This document shows, piece by piece, positions 8,797-17,919 of a stretch of 64,000 nucleotides of DNA. Where the stretch lies: the NCBI RefSeq assembly GCF_002585305.1, contig NZ_NUNF01000034.1, forward strand, positions 23,129-87,128, written 5' to 3'. Position 1 is the stretch's first letter. Each line of letters begins with the position of its first letter. The stretch is from Bacillus sp. AFS037270 (GTDB lineage: Bacteria; Bacillota; Bacilli; Bacillales_B; DSM-18226). The notes beneath the pieces were generated by a model. The model was given only the letters and a program-made list of their open reading frames with translations, was not told the DNA's origin and did no database searches. A program made the position numbers and the translations under genes.

Positions 8797-11544
8797 TTAG
8801 TCTTCAGTTGTTGATGGTGCAAAGCTTTCAGGTTGCTTTTCCACTTCATCTGGTGTTTGAACTTTTTTCTCACCTGGATATGGCTTATCAAAACCTTTTG
8901 TAGCGTACCAAACGGCATGATTCATCATATTTGCATTTACTTGGTCCGGTGAAGCGTTTTTACCACTAAACTTGTCATTATTTTTGTTTGACCATTCCGT
9001 CCACTTCTTCGAAAACTCCTGTGCCTCCGGTGTTACTTTCGTTGTATTTGCTAGTGCGGCCGAGTTGGCTTCAGGTGTTCCGTTTAGCGTGGTAAGCGAA
9101 ATTTGATTTTGTTCAACGTCATAAGGAGTAAAGTCAGGTTCGTCAGTAAAGATTTCACTCATTGGTTCTGCTGCAGCGTCAGTCTGGTTCATTGCAGGTA
9201 ACCCAAGAATTTGCTCAATACTGCGGGTCATGTTAACAACTGTCCAGTAATGGCTGTTCGTGATTCCTCTCTTAACCCATGGACTGATGACATGGGCAGG
9301 CTGACGGTGTCCATCTACGTGATCTAATCCGTTTTGTGCATCATCTTCCGTAATAAAAATCGCGGAGTCTTTCCAGTACGGGCTGTGTGAAATCGCATCG
9401 ACAATTTTACCAACCGCTAAGTCATTGTCGGCCACTTGTGCCTGAGGAGTAGGTGTACCCGTGGCAGTTCCGGACGTATGGTCATCTGGCAATGTCATGG
9501 TCACAAGTTGTGGAAGATTGTTGTTTTTCACATATTGCTCGAATTGGTCAAGGAATAATTGTGCACGATATTGATCTGGTATCTTTGTATCAAATCCTGG
9601 AAATGGATGATAGGTATGATCATTAAGTGTCGGCACATCACTCGTTGCCTGGAAGGAACCCATTGGTGCACGTAAATCACCTTGCTGCTGCCCAGACATC
9701 TTCAGATAATCATTGTACCAATCTGTCCAAGAGCCATGACTTACAGATCCTTTAAATTGATTGGTATATTCCCCGTAGTTGACAAAGCTGATGCGGTTCT
9801 TGATGGCATTGTCCCAAAGGAATCCAGTGGATGCATACGTCATTGCATCACCGCCATTATACGGATAACTGCGTACATTTCCCGTATTGGTCTCTTTATC
9901 CTGATAATCTGGGTTGGTTCCTTGTACGATCCATTGATGGCCGCTTGCCGACTGGATGCCGCCAACGTAAACATTGTCTAAAAGCGGGAATTGATTCGCA
10001 AGCTTATGGAAGTTCGGAGTAACCTTCTCAGGAAACTGAACTAGCGCTGGCTCACTATTGCCCTTTCCGATATCGCCAAGCACTTGGTCATAGGTACGGT
10101 TCTCTTTGACGATATAGAAGACATGCTTAATCGTTGATGGCTCACCAATACGTTCTGGCATCGCCACAGGCTTCTTGTTGTTGCGGGGCTCGGCGTTTCT
10201 ATTTTTCATACCAAACCAGTCATTGTTCGTATAGACCTGTTTTGTCCCTTGAGCCAAATCTTCCATGGATGGGAATGGAATCATCGATAGTGATCCGATT
10301 TGCGCATATGAGGAGTGCCCTTCTACCGTTATTCCTTGAATCGATAATTTACTTGCTGGTCCGAGTGAACCTATTCCATCACTGTTTGCAACTAGGATTC
10401 GCTTGTTGGCTGAATCGACCGCCAAATCAACTGGAAACCAAGCTGTGGGAATAAGCCCTTTTAGTTCAGGAACTTCCGCTGGTCCGTTCCAGTCATATAC
10501 AGCTACTGCGTTGTCACGTCCAAGGCTGACTAGAAGCTTGTTTTCACCTAACATCTTGACTGCATTAGGAGCAGAACCTTTTGGAGCATCCGGATATGGC
10601 TTGATGTCAATCGTCTGAACGACATCATTCGTTTTGGTATCAATAACGGATACAGTATCGCTGTTGGTGTTTGTTACAAACAAGTACTGGCCGGACTGCG
10701 TCATCCGCTCTGGGTGCACACCAACTTCAATCGTCTTAACGACCGTGTTTGTCGTTAGGTCTACGACGGAAACGGTTCCTGTCGAGCTCGCACCCGTCTT
10801 AGGGTCCGAAACTACTTGCGTACCGGAAGAGTTATTTGTTGTATCGCCTGGTTTTGCAACACGGCCGCCCTGGTTAGTCACATACGCGGTATTGCCGTCA
10901 ACAAGCACACTTGTAGGTGCATTTCCTACTGGAATCCGGGCAGACAATGCGCCTGTCGCCGAATCGACCACACCTAGGGAGTTGTCCCTATTAAGTGCGA
11001 CAAGAAGCTGACCCTGAGATCCAACTGTTAGATCAAGCGGGTTGATGTTCCCTTTGACACTTGCTGCAGGAAGATTATATGTTTTTTCAACTGTAGGCGT
11101 GCCGTCACCCGCAATCGACATTGCGACAATCTTTCCTGTCGAACCTGACGAACCTGTCGCATAGAGATAACTACCATCCTTTGAATAAGCCAATCCCCAC
11201 ATACTAGTAAGTTTTAAAGAGTAGCTCGCGCCCATTTGTTTTCCTGTTGTTAAATCAATCATGTTTAGCCCTTGGCCTTTTCCATTCAAGACCGCTGCAG
11301 TTTTGCCATTTGGATGGATTGCAACCGACATAGGATTACCATTAAATTCAATTTGTTTTCCAGCCGGTGTAATCAACTGGTTGACAGGCGTTTGAACCGA
11401 GCCATTAGCCTGTCTCCCAACGAGATTTGTGCCAAACACACCATCTTGTGCAGCGTAAACTCCTGCAGAACCAAGAAGGAATGTACCTAAAGTAAGTGCA
11501 GCAAGCACCCTTCTCTTTTTTCTTAATTTCTTAAACAAAATCAT
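8797..11544 (-). CDS. Secreted YVTN beta-propeller / phosphoesterase fusion
   Basis: This exported protein is about 915 residues long. A basic start (FKKLRKKRR) and a hydrophobic stretch ending in GVYA-AQ form a signal peptide. Residues about 50-420 are YVTN-type beta-propeller repeats (VSVVDLTTNTVVKTIEVGVHPE). Residues about 460-800 form a PF04185-type phosphoesterase domain starting KHVFYIVKENRTYDQVLGD and including TEDDAQNGLDHVDGHRQPA. The family covers phospholipase C and acid phosphatases. The ATG at 11544 is chosen, but AAGGGG lies only 3 bases away; a TTG at 11538 has better spacing and the GTG at 11547 worse. PhoP-box-like repeats upstream suggest release of phosphate from organic esters outside the cell. 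Confidence 0.9.
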   Translation of the reverse strand: MILFKKLRKKRRVLAALTLGTFLLGSAGVYAAQDGVFGTNLVGRQANGSVQTPVNQLITPAGKQIEFNGNPMSVAIHPNGKTAAVLNGKGQGLNMIDLTTGKQMGASYSLKLTSMWGLAYSKDGSYLYATGSSGSTGKIVAMSIAGDGTPTVEKTYNLPAASVKGNINPLDLTVGSQGQLLVALNRDNSLGVVDSATGALSARIPVGNAPTSVLVDGNTAYVTNQGGRVAKPGDTTNNSSGTQVVSDPKTGASSTGTVSVVDLTTNTVVKTIEVGVHPERMTQSGQYLFVTNTNSDTVSVIDTKTNDVVQTIDIKPYPDAPKGSAPNAVKMLGENKLLVSLGRDNAVAVYDWNGPAEVPELKGLIPTAWFPVDLAVDSANKRILVANSDGIGSLGPASKLSIQGITVEGHSSYAQIGSLSMIPFPSMEDLAQGTKQVYTNNDWFGMKNRNAEPRNNKKPVAMPERIGEPSTIKHVFYIVKENRTYDQVLGDIGKGNSEPALVQFPEKVTPNFHKLANQFPLLDNVYVGGIQSASGHQWIVQGTNPDYQDKETNTGNVRSYPYNGGDAMTYASTGFLWDNAIKNRISFVNYGEYTNQFKGSVSHGSWTDWYNDYLKMSGQQQGDLRAPMGSFQATSDVPTLNDHTYHPFPGFDTKIPDQYRAQLFLDQFEQYVKNNNLPQLVTMTLPDDHTSGTATGTPTPQAQVADNDLAVGKIVDAISHSPYWKDSAIFITEDDAQNGLDHVDGHRQPAHVISPWVKRGITNSHYWTVVNMTRSIEQILGLPAMNQTDAAAEPMSEIFTDEPDFTPYDVEQNQISLTTLNGTPEANSAALANTTKVTPEAQEFSKKWTEWSNKNNDKFSGKNASPDQVNANMMNHAVWYATKGFDKPYPGEKKVQTPDEVEKQPESFAPSTTED

Positions 11545-11571
11545 CACCCCTTATTTTTTTCGCATACAAAA

Positions 11572-11636
11572 AGGATACTGATGATCTATGAATCTCTTAT
11601 CAAGCTAATGTAAAAAATTTATGAAGAATCTTCAGA
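11572..11636 (-). promoter_or_regulatory. PhoP-box array and promoter of the beta-propeller phosphoesterase
   Basis: Read on the minus strand, hexamers TTCATA, TTTACA, TTGATA and TTCATA start exactly 11 bp apart (plus-strand 11620, 11609, 11598, 11587), with a weaker fifth at 11631. This is the spacing of Bacillus PhoP boxes. A TATCCT -10-like element lies at 11572-11577. It predicts induction at low phosphate. Confidence 0.65.
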
Positions 11637-11812
11637 CTATTTAACTATTCTAGTAATTGGTAAATCTATGTTATATTAAGATATACAATTCTTACACAAA
11701 TGTGATTTACGTATTAAACCTTTGCTATAATTAAAATAGCCCCTAATAGGATTAACATAACAATCCTCCAAAATTGCCCTTACCACCAACCAAATCAGGT
11801 CACCCAATTGAA

Positions 11813-11846
11813 GATAAAATAAGCGCCTTCCTTATAGAAAGACGCT
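11813..11846 (-). terminator. Terminator after the small zinc-ribbon gene
   Basis: On the minus strand AGCGTCTTTC pairs with GGAAGGCGCT (10 bp with two G-U pairs, 5-base loop), followed by TTATTTTAT. Confidence 0.65.
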
Positions 11847-11875
11847 ACCTGTTCACATAAGAATCTCTAAGTAAA

Positions 11876-12000
11876 TCACCTTAAATCTACATGGCGTTTA
11901 CATTTCGTACATTGGTAAAGATTAGTTTCCACTTCACGATGCTTTTTTATTTTACGGCAAGTTTGACAGGAAAGTGTGACGTATCGGCCAGATAAGGCAT
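11876..12000 (-). pseudogene. Small zinc-ribbon protein, apparently frameshifted at codon 4
   Basis: An ATG at 12000 follows AGGAG, but its frame stops after 17 codons. From about codon 4 another frame reads SGRYVTLSCQTCRKIKKHRE and NLYQCTKCKRHVDLR to a TGA at 11876-11878, with two CxxC pairs typical of a zinc ribbon. One extra base in the start region explains this, so it is either a young pseudogene or a sequence error. If the frame is restored it is a protein of about 41 residues. It lies just downstream of a 31-codon membrane microprotein. Confidence 0.55.
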
Positions 12001-12024
12001 TTAACTACTCCTGCCTCATCCACT

Positions 12025-12120
12025 TCAATTTTCTTCCGGTTCCTCCTCCAACACACGACTAAATAATGCATAAGTTATAAACACGGTAGTAACCCCTGAG
12101 AAAAAACTTACCCAATTCAT
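12025..12120 (-). CDS. 31-residue single-pass membrane microprotein
   Basis: An ATG at 12120 lies 8 bases after GGGAGG. The peptide MNWVSFFSGVTTVFITYALF forms one membrane helix and is followed by an acidic tail ending EEEPEEN. The good ribosome binding site, clear hydrophobic/charged split and following small gene 25 bases away support expression. No known family is recognised. It may be a regulatory or envelope microprotein. Confidence 0.55.
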   Translation of the reverse strand: MNWVSFFSGVTTVFITYALFSRVLEEEPEEN

Positions 12121-12182
12121 TTAACCATCCTCCCTGCCTTTTAATAAGTAAACTAGCTCTCCTGCACCATTATTAACTAGGA

Positions 12183-12490
12183 TTACTCTAAATATGAAGT
12201 TTGTGTGCAGTACTCTTTTTGCAATCTGTCCACTAGCCCTGCATTGTTCAAGCTTAATTCGATTAACAGACCAGCAAGTGTTGTCGATTTCATGTTGCAA
12301 GCTGTTGCCAGTCGATTTAGCTTGAACACTGCTTATTCGTTAGAGACAGGTTCACCCTATGAATTTTCTTTCCGCCCAGTCCCTTCTCTTCTATCAATTC
12401 GCAATTCCCCTTTCCAATGTGGGATTTGTGGAGATAATATCCCCTTTAATGTTTTGAGTAGCCGTTATGTTTCGGGCATTTTTGAGCCAT
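12183..12490 (-). pseudogene. Small DNA-binding-type protein relic
   Basis: A GGAGAG site and ATG at 12490 start the region. Homology is spread over three frames: KNARNITATQNIKGDIISTN, then GGKKIHRVNLSL, then FKLNRLATACNMKSTTLAG, LIELSLNNAGLVDRLQKEY. The last part looks like the ribbon-helix-helix/helix region of small plasmid or chromosomal regulators. Several shifts and stops separate the pieces, so it is not functional. Confidence 0.45.
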
Positions 12491-12538
12491 ATCTCTCCTA
12501 GATAGTTATTATTATTTCTCATCAGATTCTAATGATTT

Positions 12539-12588
12539 TTTACAATTCATTTACACTCTCTTTCCTATTACTTTACATTCTTTTAGTT
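12539..12588 (+). promoter_or_regulatory. PhoP-box array upstream of the phospholipase C-like gene
   Basis: TTTACA occurs at 12539, 12550 and 12572, all on one 11-bp register. Weaker members TTTCCT (12561) and TTAGTT (12583) fill the series. This matches PhoP direct repeats. A TATTAT element at 12592-12597 could be the -10. The start codon is about 50 bases further on. Confidence 0.7.
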
Positions 12589-12638
12589 AAATATTATTGA
12601 AAGAAATAATATTTAGAGGTTAGTGGAGGAGATTCTAA

Positions 12639-14450
12639 TTGAGAAAATGAATACGTACAGTCACATTATCATTAACAGTATTATCGCTTATGGCAGCACC
12701 TTTTGTTGGAAAGGTAAACGCTGAGGTTCCAAAAACCGCATCAGTAGAAAAGCAATTTGCTCCTGAATTAAAAACAGTTTCACCGATAAAACATACAGTA
12801 GTAATTTTTCAGGAGAACCGTACGTTTGATAACTATTTTGGAACATATCCTTATGCTCCTGGATTTAAATCACTTCCCGGAACACCTATGGATGTTAGAA
12901 ATTTCAAATATGTAGCAGGTAGTGTACCAAGAGATGTTAACGGGAATGTCTATAACCCTGATTCAAATGGAAATCCGGTATATCCTTGGCATGATGCGGG
13001 TAAAGGTGAAATCCAAGAAACAGATGTAAATCATGGTTATAAAGCAATGATCTCCATGGCCGATGAAGGAAAAATGGATAAGTTCTATCAGGTGAATCAT
13101 GATAGTGGCAAGCCTACTGATACAAATGACAAGGGCTTACTATCTATGTCTTATTTTGATTACAATGAAATTCCTGCTTATTGGCAGTATGCTCAGCATT
13201 TCGCGATGGCGGACAACTATTTTCAGCCTGTTTATGGACCGTCAACGCCAGGTGCATTCTATTTAGTGGCAGCGCAATCTGGAAATGGAAATGAAACGAC
13301 AAATACAAACACAAATCCTAAGGCTCAAATTACGGGTGACCCATCTCCTAAAAACGGTCCATTTGGCGGGGATAGCACCAATGGACTGAAATATAATCTC
13401 ACTTACAAAAACATTGGCGATGAGCTAAGCGCATCGAACCAATCCTGGGCATGGTATGCTGGGGGATGGGATGCTGCAAAAGCAGATCCTGCGTCAGCTG
13501 AAGCAAAGACGTATCCACCGCACCATAACCCGTTCCAGTATTTCCAAAACTATGAGGATGGGAAATATGATAATAATCTAAAAGATTACAATAACTTTGC
13601 AAAGGATATCGATAATGGCAATCTTCCTGCGGTTAGTTTTATAAAGGCTGGTTATGGAGATGATGAACATCCTGGTACTGGAAACCAGAGTACTCCATCA
13701 GCAGAAGAATTTACAGTCAATACGATTAACAAAATCATGAGCAGCCCATATTGGAAAGATACAGCCATTATTGTTACGTATGATGAAGGTGGCGGATTCT
13801 TTGACCATATTGCCCCTCCAACTGTAACTCCTAACACGGATGGATTACAAGGTGATGGACCACGCATTCCGGCAATGGTCATCTCCCCATATGCAAAAGA
13901 GAACTATGTAAGCCACGTTCAATATGACCATGCTTCGGTTTTGAAATTCCTGGAATGGAACTATGGTTTACCTGCATTGAACAGCAAGGATGCATATGCC
14001 AACAATATGTTAGATATGTTTGATTTTGAACATCCTAATTTCTTGCCTTACATGTTTAACGATGGTAATTTAACTGCCAAGTCTTCCAATGGGCCAGTTG
14101 CTGAAGTACAGCTAAACAATGCCTTATTGGGCGTAAGCCATCCTGGTGAAGCGTCATTTGTAGACAACAAAGGTAATGTAATGGTCCCATTAGACGATTT
14201 TGCCCGTAGCATTAATGGTTCAGTGACTCAAACAAAAGAAAACCGTCTGGTCCTAACAACAAATCACAAAGACATTGAATGGAAGGTGCAAGGGAGTACA
14301 GCGTTTGTAGATAATAAACCAGTACATCTTATAACACCTGCTATCAAGAGTGAAACAGGTATCACCTATATTCCGCTTAAGTCTGCAGTTGATATACTTG
14401 GTTGGTCAATGGAAAAACAAGGTAACACCATTGTTGTGAATAGTAAATAA
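12639..14450 (+). CDS. Secreted phospholipase C/acid phosphatase-type phosphoesterase with an in-frame TGA at codon 4
   Basis: The natural start is TTG at 12639, seven bases after GGAGGAG. It reads M-R-K-stop-I-R-T-V-T-L-S-L..., a signal peptide interrupted by TGA at 12648-12650. The frame is then open for 600 codons. After the signal come a PF04185 phosphoesterase domain (HTVVIFQENRTFDNYFGTYP, YDEGGGFFDHIAPP, GDGPRIPAMVISPYAK) and, from about residue 480, a copper amine oxidase N-terminal-like stalk domain (VMVPLDDFARSIN, ITYIPLKSAVDILGW). It releases phosphate or diacylglycerol from lipids or esters. An ATG at 12690 would keep only part of the signal. The protein needs readthrough, reinitiation or sequence correction to be exported. 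Confidence 0.8.
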
Positions 14451-14465
14451 CATAAATCATATTTT

Positions 14466-14514
14466 AAAGGGTGACTCGGAAGGTCTATATGGGACCGACT
14501 GAGTCACCTTTTTA
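14466..14514 (+). terminator. Terminator of the phospholipase C-like gene
   Basis: GGTGACTC pairs with GAGTCACC around an inner GGTC/GACC stem and is followed by five T. It lies just past the stop codon. Confidence 0.85.
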
Positions 14515-14557
14515 TGCATACAAAAGATATAAAATGTAAGATAGGGAGTGGCATCAC

Positions 14558-14659
14558 TTGTCACTTGTGGATGACAACGGAATAAACAAGATCTTAAGTG
14601 ATTCTGAGAAATGTTGTTACTGTGGGCAGATTGGAAAGCACAAACAAGAATGTGAATAA
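14558..14659 (+). CDS. Small zinc-knuckle-like protein
   Basis: A TTG at 14558 follows GGGAG and opens a 33-residue frame. Its C-terminal half CCYCGQIGKHKQEC has the C-x2-C-x4-H-x4-C spacing of a zinc knuckle. A strong terminator follows at 14698. The short length and non-ATG start keep the call modest, but the metal motif is convincing. It may bind nucleic acid. No family name is offered. Confidence 0.5.
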   Translation: MSLVDDNGINKILSDSEKCCYCGQIGKHKQECE

Positions 14660-14697
14660 TTGTACTTATACAAACAGGCGTTTTAACACAATAAGGA

Positions 14698-14761
14698 ATA
14701 AAAATAAAAAGCCTAAAATATGCAAGTTTTTATACACTACTTGCGTATTTTGGCTCTTTTT
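14698..14761. terminator. Long hairpin terminator
   Basis: AGCCTAAAATATGCAAGT pairs with ACTTGCGTATTTTGGCT (about 17 bp with one bulge and one G-U), with A-rich and T-rich flanks. It could end transcription in both directions. Confidence 0.75.
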
Positions 14762-14887
14762 ACATTCATAAAAGATACTGCCATTAATAGCATTTTTTAA
14801 TTGCCAAATACACAATAATAACCCTTCCAACAACCGCCTAATTATTGTAATCCATTTCCATAGTATTATAGGGTAGAGGTGATAACA

Positions 14888-15325
14888 ATGTTTATTAACC
14901 CGATGCTACTCCATAGGACGGATAAACCGTTCGATAATGACGATTATGTATCCGAGCCAAAAATGGATGGGTTCCGTCTCATCTATTCCTATATCGAAGA
15001 GTAAAAGCTTTATACGCGCCATAAAACGGATGTCACTACACGTTTTCCAGAGCTGCTAGGTTTGGACATTCCAAAGGGGACAGTCTTAGACGGGGAAGTG
15101 GTGATCACCCATGAAGCAGGGAAACCAGATTTCGAGGCAGTTATGAGTAGATTTTCAGTGTTTAATTCGGATAAGGTGAAACTGCTCGCAAAGCAGGAAC
15201 CATTATCCTTTGTGGTATTCGACATTCTGTACCATAAGGGAGAAAAAGTAACCCATCTGCCTCTCCATCAACGCAAGGAAATTCTCAATGCGGTCATACC
15301 AGTTAATACTCCCCTACTTTCAAAA
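14888..15325 (+). pseudogene. ATP-dependent DNA ligase, N-terminal half
   Basis: The frame starts MFINPMLLHRTDKPFDNDDY and has the adenylation motif EPKMDGFR with its nucleotide-accepting Lys. A TAA at codon 39 follows, then KGTVLDGEVVI and SFVVFDILYHKGEKV, further ligase motifs. Homology stops at about 15310-15325, where it abuts a minus-strand kinase fragment. The OB-fold half is missing. The type resembles the stand-alone ligases of bacilli linked to repair or phages. It is inactivated by the nonsense codon and the truncation. Confidence 0.8.
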
Positions 15326-15584
15326 GTAATAAATATAGATTCTCCACCGCTAAATCGAGTAAATAATCATCAACTCTCTGTAATTTAGTATCAATTTGTC
15401 TCATATAGAGATTAATCATATTTTCATTGGACTGCGCAATTTGATTTCGAACAACTTGAATGGAATAGTAGTTATTGTAGATTAAAAACAGGATGATCGG
15501 TATTGTAATTATAAAAAAAAGAAAAGTTAATCTAAATTGTAAGGATTTAAAAAGAAGCTTACTTTTGAGTTTCATGCTTTTCAT
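15306..15584 (-). pseudogene. YesM-type sensor histidine kinase, N-terminal relic
   Basis: The 93-codon frame has a basic start, a membrane helix (LTFLFFIITIPIILFLIYNN) and the start of an extracellular sensor part (SNENMINLYMRQIDTKLQRV). This is the pattern of YesM/LytS-type kinases of carbohydrate two-component systems. It runs out at the ligase junction, so HAMP, kinase and ATPase domains are lost. A cre-like site 124 bases upstream fits a former sugar-use locus. Confidence 0.65.
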
Positions 15585-15707
15585 AAATCTCCTTGTTTTG
15601 TGTTTTAAGTATCCATGTTTGCTTAAAAGTAATTTAGAATATTTATTTTATTATAACTTTATAACCCCATTATTCTTACTATTCATTTTTTCAAATTTAC
15701 ATTCGAG

Positions 15708-15721
15708 AGAAAACGCTTTCA
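15708..15721. promoter_or_regulatory. cre-like site (CcpA)
   Basis: AGAAAACGCTTTCA differs from the cre consensus TGWAARCGYTWWCA only at the first base. It lies upstream of the kinase relic and is probably left over from catabolite control. Confidence 0.5.
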
Positions 15722-15828
15722 GAAGTGTATCATATCTTTAACTTTAATTAATTTCTACTATTTTTACGATTTTTTTTAACGTTTTTCCGTTTGATTATCT
15801 CGAAGTCTTGAAATTTTATTTCTTCATT

Positions 15829-15872
15829 AAAAAACCTCCTCATCTTAATAAAGAAAAAGATAAGGAGGTTTA
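15829..15872. terminator. Bidirectional-type hairpin terminator
   Basis: AACCTCCT pairs with AGGAGGTT with inner ATCTT/AAGAT. A six-A run on the left gives a U-run for minus-strand RNA. Confidence 0.7.
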
Positions 15873-16113
15873 AAAGTTATAAGTCTAACATGTCCAATTA
15901 GACCACTCGGTTCTTGTGGGACAAACTGAGAAAAACAAATCATAATTGGTAATCTAGGAAATTCGTCAAAATTATTAATTTATAGAATTCTTAGGTTCTG
16001 TCCAACCAGTCATTTGCTAGAGAATTGAAAAGTTGGGGTTGTATCGTTTCCTATCAATAATAAAGATTTCCAATACTATCACATTCAACTGAATCATTAT
16101 GTTCATTTAGACA
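15873..16113. other. Non-coding or decayed stretch
   Basis: A minus-strand open frame at about 15985-15885 contains QFVPQEPSGLIGHVRL, possibly the end of an old gene, but I cannot name it. No intact gene was seen. Confidence 0.3.
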
Positions 16114-16420
16114 TTACTTAAACAAAATTTCCCCATAATCTCCCCTTTCAACATTTGGAACAACACGGATTGTGGCAACTGCTCTCAGCCAAGAGGTGAA
16201 ATTTGAGGGATGCTTGCTTTCACAAACATGTCCTAGGTATCTTTTATTTTATACCTAAAACAATAACGTTCACTCAATTTACAGATAAAGTGACGACTGC
16301 ACAATTGTCATACAGCTTGATTTCCGTTTCTAAAGGAACAACCTGTTTAGCGTCCTTTTTAGTGACATACGGTGTCATGAACATGTCATTCAGCCTCGGA
16401 TACTGTGGTCATACTAGATG
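16114..16420 (-). pseudogene. Unrecognised decayed gene, C-terminal part
   Basis: Minus-strand pieces in two frames read YPRLNDMFMTPYVTKKDAKQ, VVPLETEIKLYDNCAVVTLS and, to a natural-looking stop at 16114, WLRAVATIRVVPNVERGDYG. Stops and a shift separate them. The composition is protein-like, but no family is recognised. It is not expected to be functional. Confidence 0.35.
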
Positions 16421-16501
16421 CTGTATCTACGCATTGTTTGTAATCGCCTAGAATTTTTAGTGCTATTAATAGCGTTAATTTATATTTTTGGTATGACGAT
16501 T

Positions 16502-16831
16502 TTATTTCGTCGTCTTTTCCAGAATGTTTTTCTGCATATATTTCTCATAATCTTCTATAGTAATAAGATCAAGATCGCTCTTAATGGTCATACAACACGC
16601 TAAGGCAAAGCGGTTTTCTAAATCTTGATCAGATAATGCTTCATGTGAACGAACCAACTTCTGTTCGTATTCTCCACTCATAACTTTCACCTTGCACATA
16701 CCACATCCTCCTCGACGGCATCCAGATGGAAATGGAATAAATTCATTTCTAGCTGCTTGAAGAGGTGATTGGTCTGGTGATGAGATAAATTCAAATTGTT
16801 GCCCCCGAGTCGTAAGAATAACTTTGTACAT
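16502..16831 (-). CDS. Plant-type [2Fe-2S] ferredoxin of a dioxygenase system
   Basis: This 109-residue protein has cluster-binding Cys at about 38, 43, 46 and 79/80 (SGCRRGGCGMCKVKV ... ALACC), the plant-type ferredoxin pattern. Such ferredoxins (XylT/NahT-like) sit beside extradiol dioxygenases and re-reduce their inactivated iron, or feed electrons to oxygenases. An AAGGAGGGAG site precedes the start. The gene lies 43 bases after the extradiol dioxygenase, so the two are probably co-transcribed. No reductase gene is in the window. Confidence 0.88.
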   Translation of the reverse strand: MYKVILTTRGQQFEFISSPDQSPLQAARNEFIPFPSGCRRGGCGMCKVKVMSGEYEQKLVRSHEALSDQDLENRFALACCMTIKSDLDLITIEDYEKYMQKNILEKTTK

Positions 16832-16874
16832 TGGTCTCCCTCCTTCTACTAATCAATCCATTATTCAAAACAAA

Positions 16875-17789
16875 TTAAGTCAGCGCTTTCATAAATGACT
16901 CAGACAATTCTCTTGCATGATAGAAAATTCCGGTTCCAATTTTAGATGCATCCCATGTTATTGTTGGCATATCTGCATAGGTCATATATCCGTTGGCAAA
17001 GGCTTCATTACGATTTCCAGAAGGATCAAAGAAATAGATTGTTTCTCCTCTTGAAATACCGTGGCGAGTGGGAGTTACATCAAATGGAACATTATACATT
17101 GACAATAAATCTGCGGCTTTAAAGACATCCTGAATGGAATCAACATGGAAAGCTGCATGGTGAAGCTTAGAATTAGGGCCTTTAACAAATGCAATATCGT
17201 GTGCAGTATTCGTTGTAAATAAGAAGCTTCCTAATAACTCCTCTTCACCTTCAGTAACAACTCTTTCACTTTGTCTAAAGTTAAGGGCTTCAACAAAAAA
17301 TCTAGTAACAGTTTTTAAATCTTCACCCGTTAATAAAATATGATCTAAACGATGTGGTGCAATTCCCTTCCAACCTAATGGCCAAGGATGTGGATTCCTA
17401 AATCCGACTGCTGTTCCTAGGAAACCAATTTCATGATATAATTCGCAATGGTGTCCAGTTGGTAAAATAAAATGAACTGCTTCTCCTTCTGCCAATCTAC
17501 TATTCTTTGAAGTTCTTGACGTTGTACAACCAAACTGTTCTACTTTCTTTTCGTAATAGGCTAAATCATCTAATGTCTCAACCTTAAATGCTACATGAGC
17601 CATTCCTGGAGAATATGATTTTGTTAAAATCACGCTATGATGGTCAAATTCATCCCATGCTTTTAAATAGACACTGTCACCCATTCGCCCGGTTTCTTCT
17701 AGCCCGATAATATTTGTATAGTAGTCTACTGATTTCTCTAAGTCTAATACATTTAATTCAACTCTACCAATACGCAAAACTTTTGCCAT
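16875..17789 (-). CDS. Extradiol (catechol 2,3-type) dioxygenase
   Basis: The start MAKVLRIGRV at 17789 follows AGGAGG; the open frame upstream of it has no ribosome binding site. The 304-residue protein has two VOC modules. Iron ligands are His150 (HRLDH), His211 (LHHAAFH) and Glu262 (GNRNEAF), each three positions before XylE His153/His214/Glu265. It should open a catechol-like ring next to the two hydroxyls. The ferredoxin downstream fits its reactivation. The true substrate (catechol, homoprotocatechuate or a heterocycle) is not evident. Confidence 0.9.
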   Translation of the reverse strand: MAKVLRIGRVELNVLDLEKSVDYYTNIIGLEETGRMGDSVYLKAWDEFDHHSVILTKSYSPGMAHVAFKVETLDDLAYYEKKVEQFGCTTSRTSKNSRLAEGEAVHFILPTGHHCELYHEIGFLGTAVGFRNPHPWPLGWKGIAPHRLDHILLTGEDLKTVTRFFVEALNFRQSERVVTEGEEELLGSFLFTTNTAHDIAFVKGPNSKLHHAAFHVDSIQDVFKAADLLSMYNVPFDVTPTRHGISRGETIYFFDPSGNRNEAFANGYMTYADMPTITWDASKIGTGIFYHARELSESFMKALT

Positions 17790-17919
17790 TTTTATCCTCC
17801 TACCAAAAGAAATGTAAATTAGAAGTAAATCCAATCGTTTCAATTGCCATGACCATGAATCTGGGCCTTATCCTTACCTTTGAATTAACGACTATTTTGA
17901 GGTAAAAACCCCATCCACC

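Noticed and set aside
12205..12501. 98-codon plus-strand open frame
   Set aside because: It lies opposite a frameshifted minus-strand gene relic with recognisable DNA-binding-type segments. It has no ribosome binding site.
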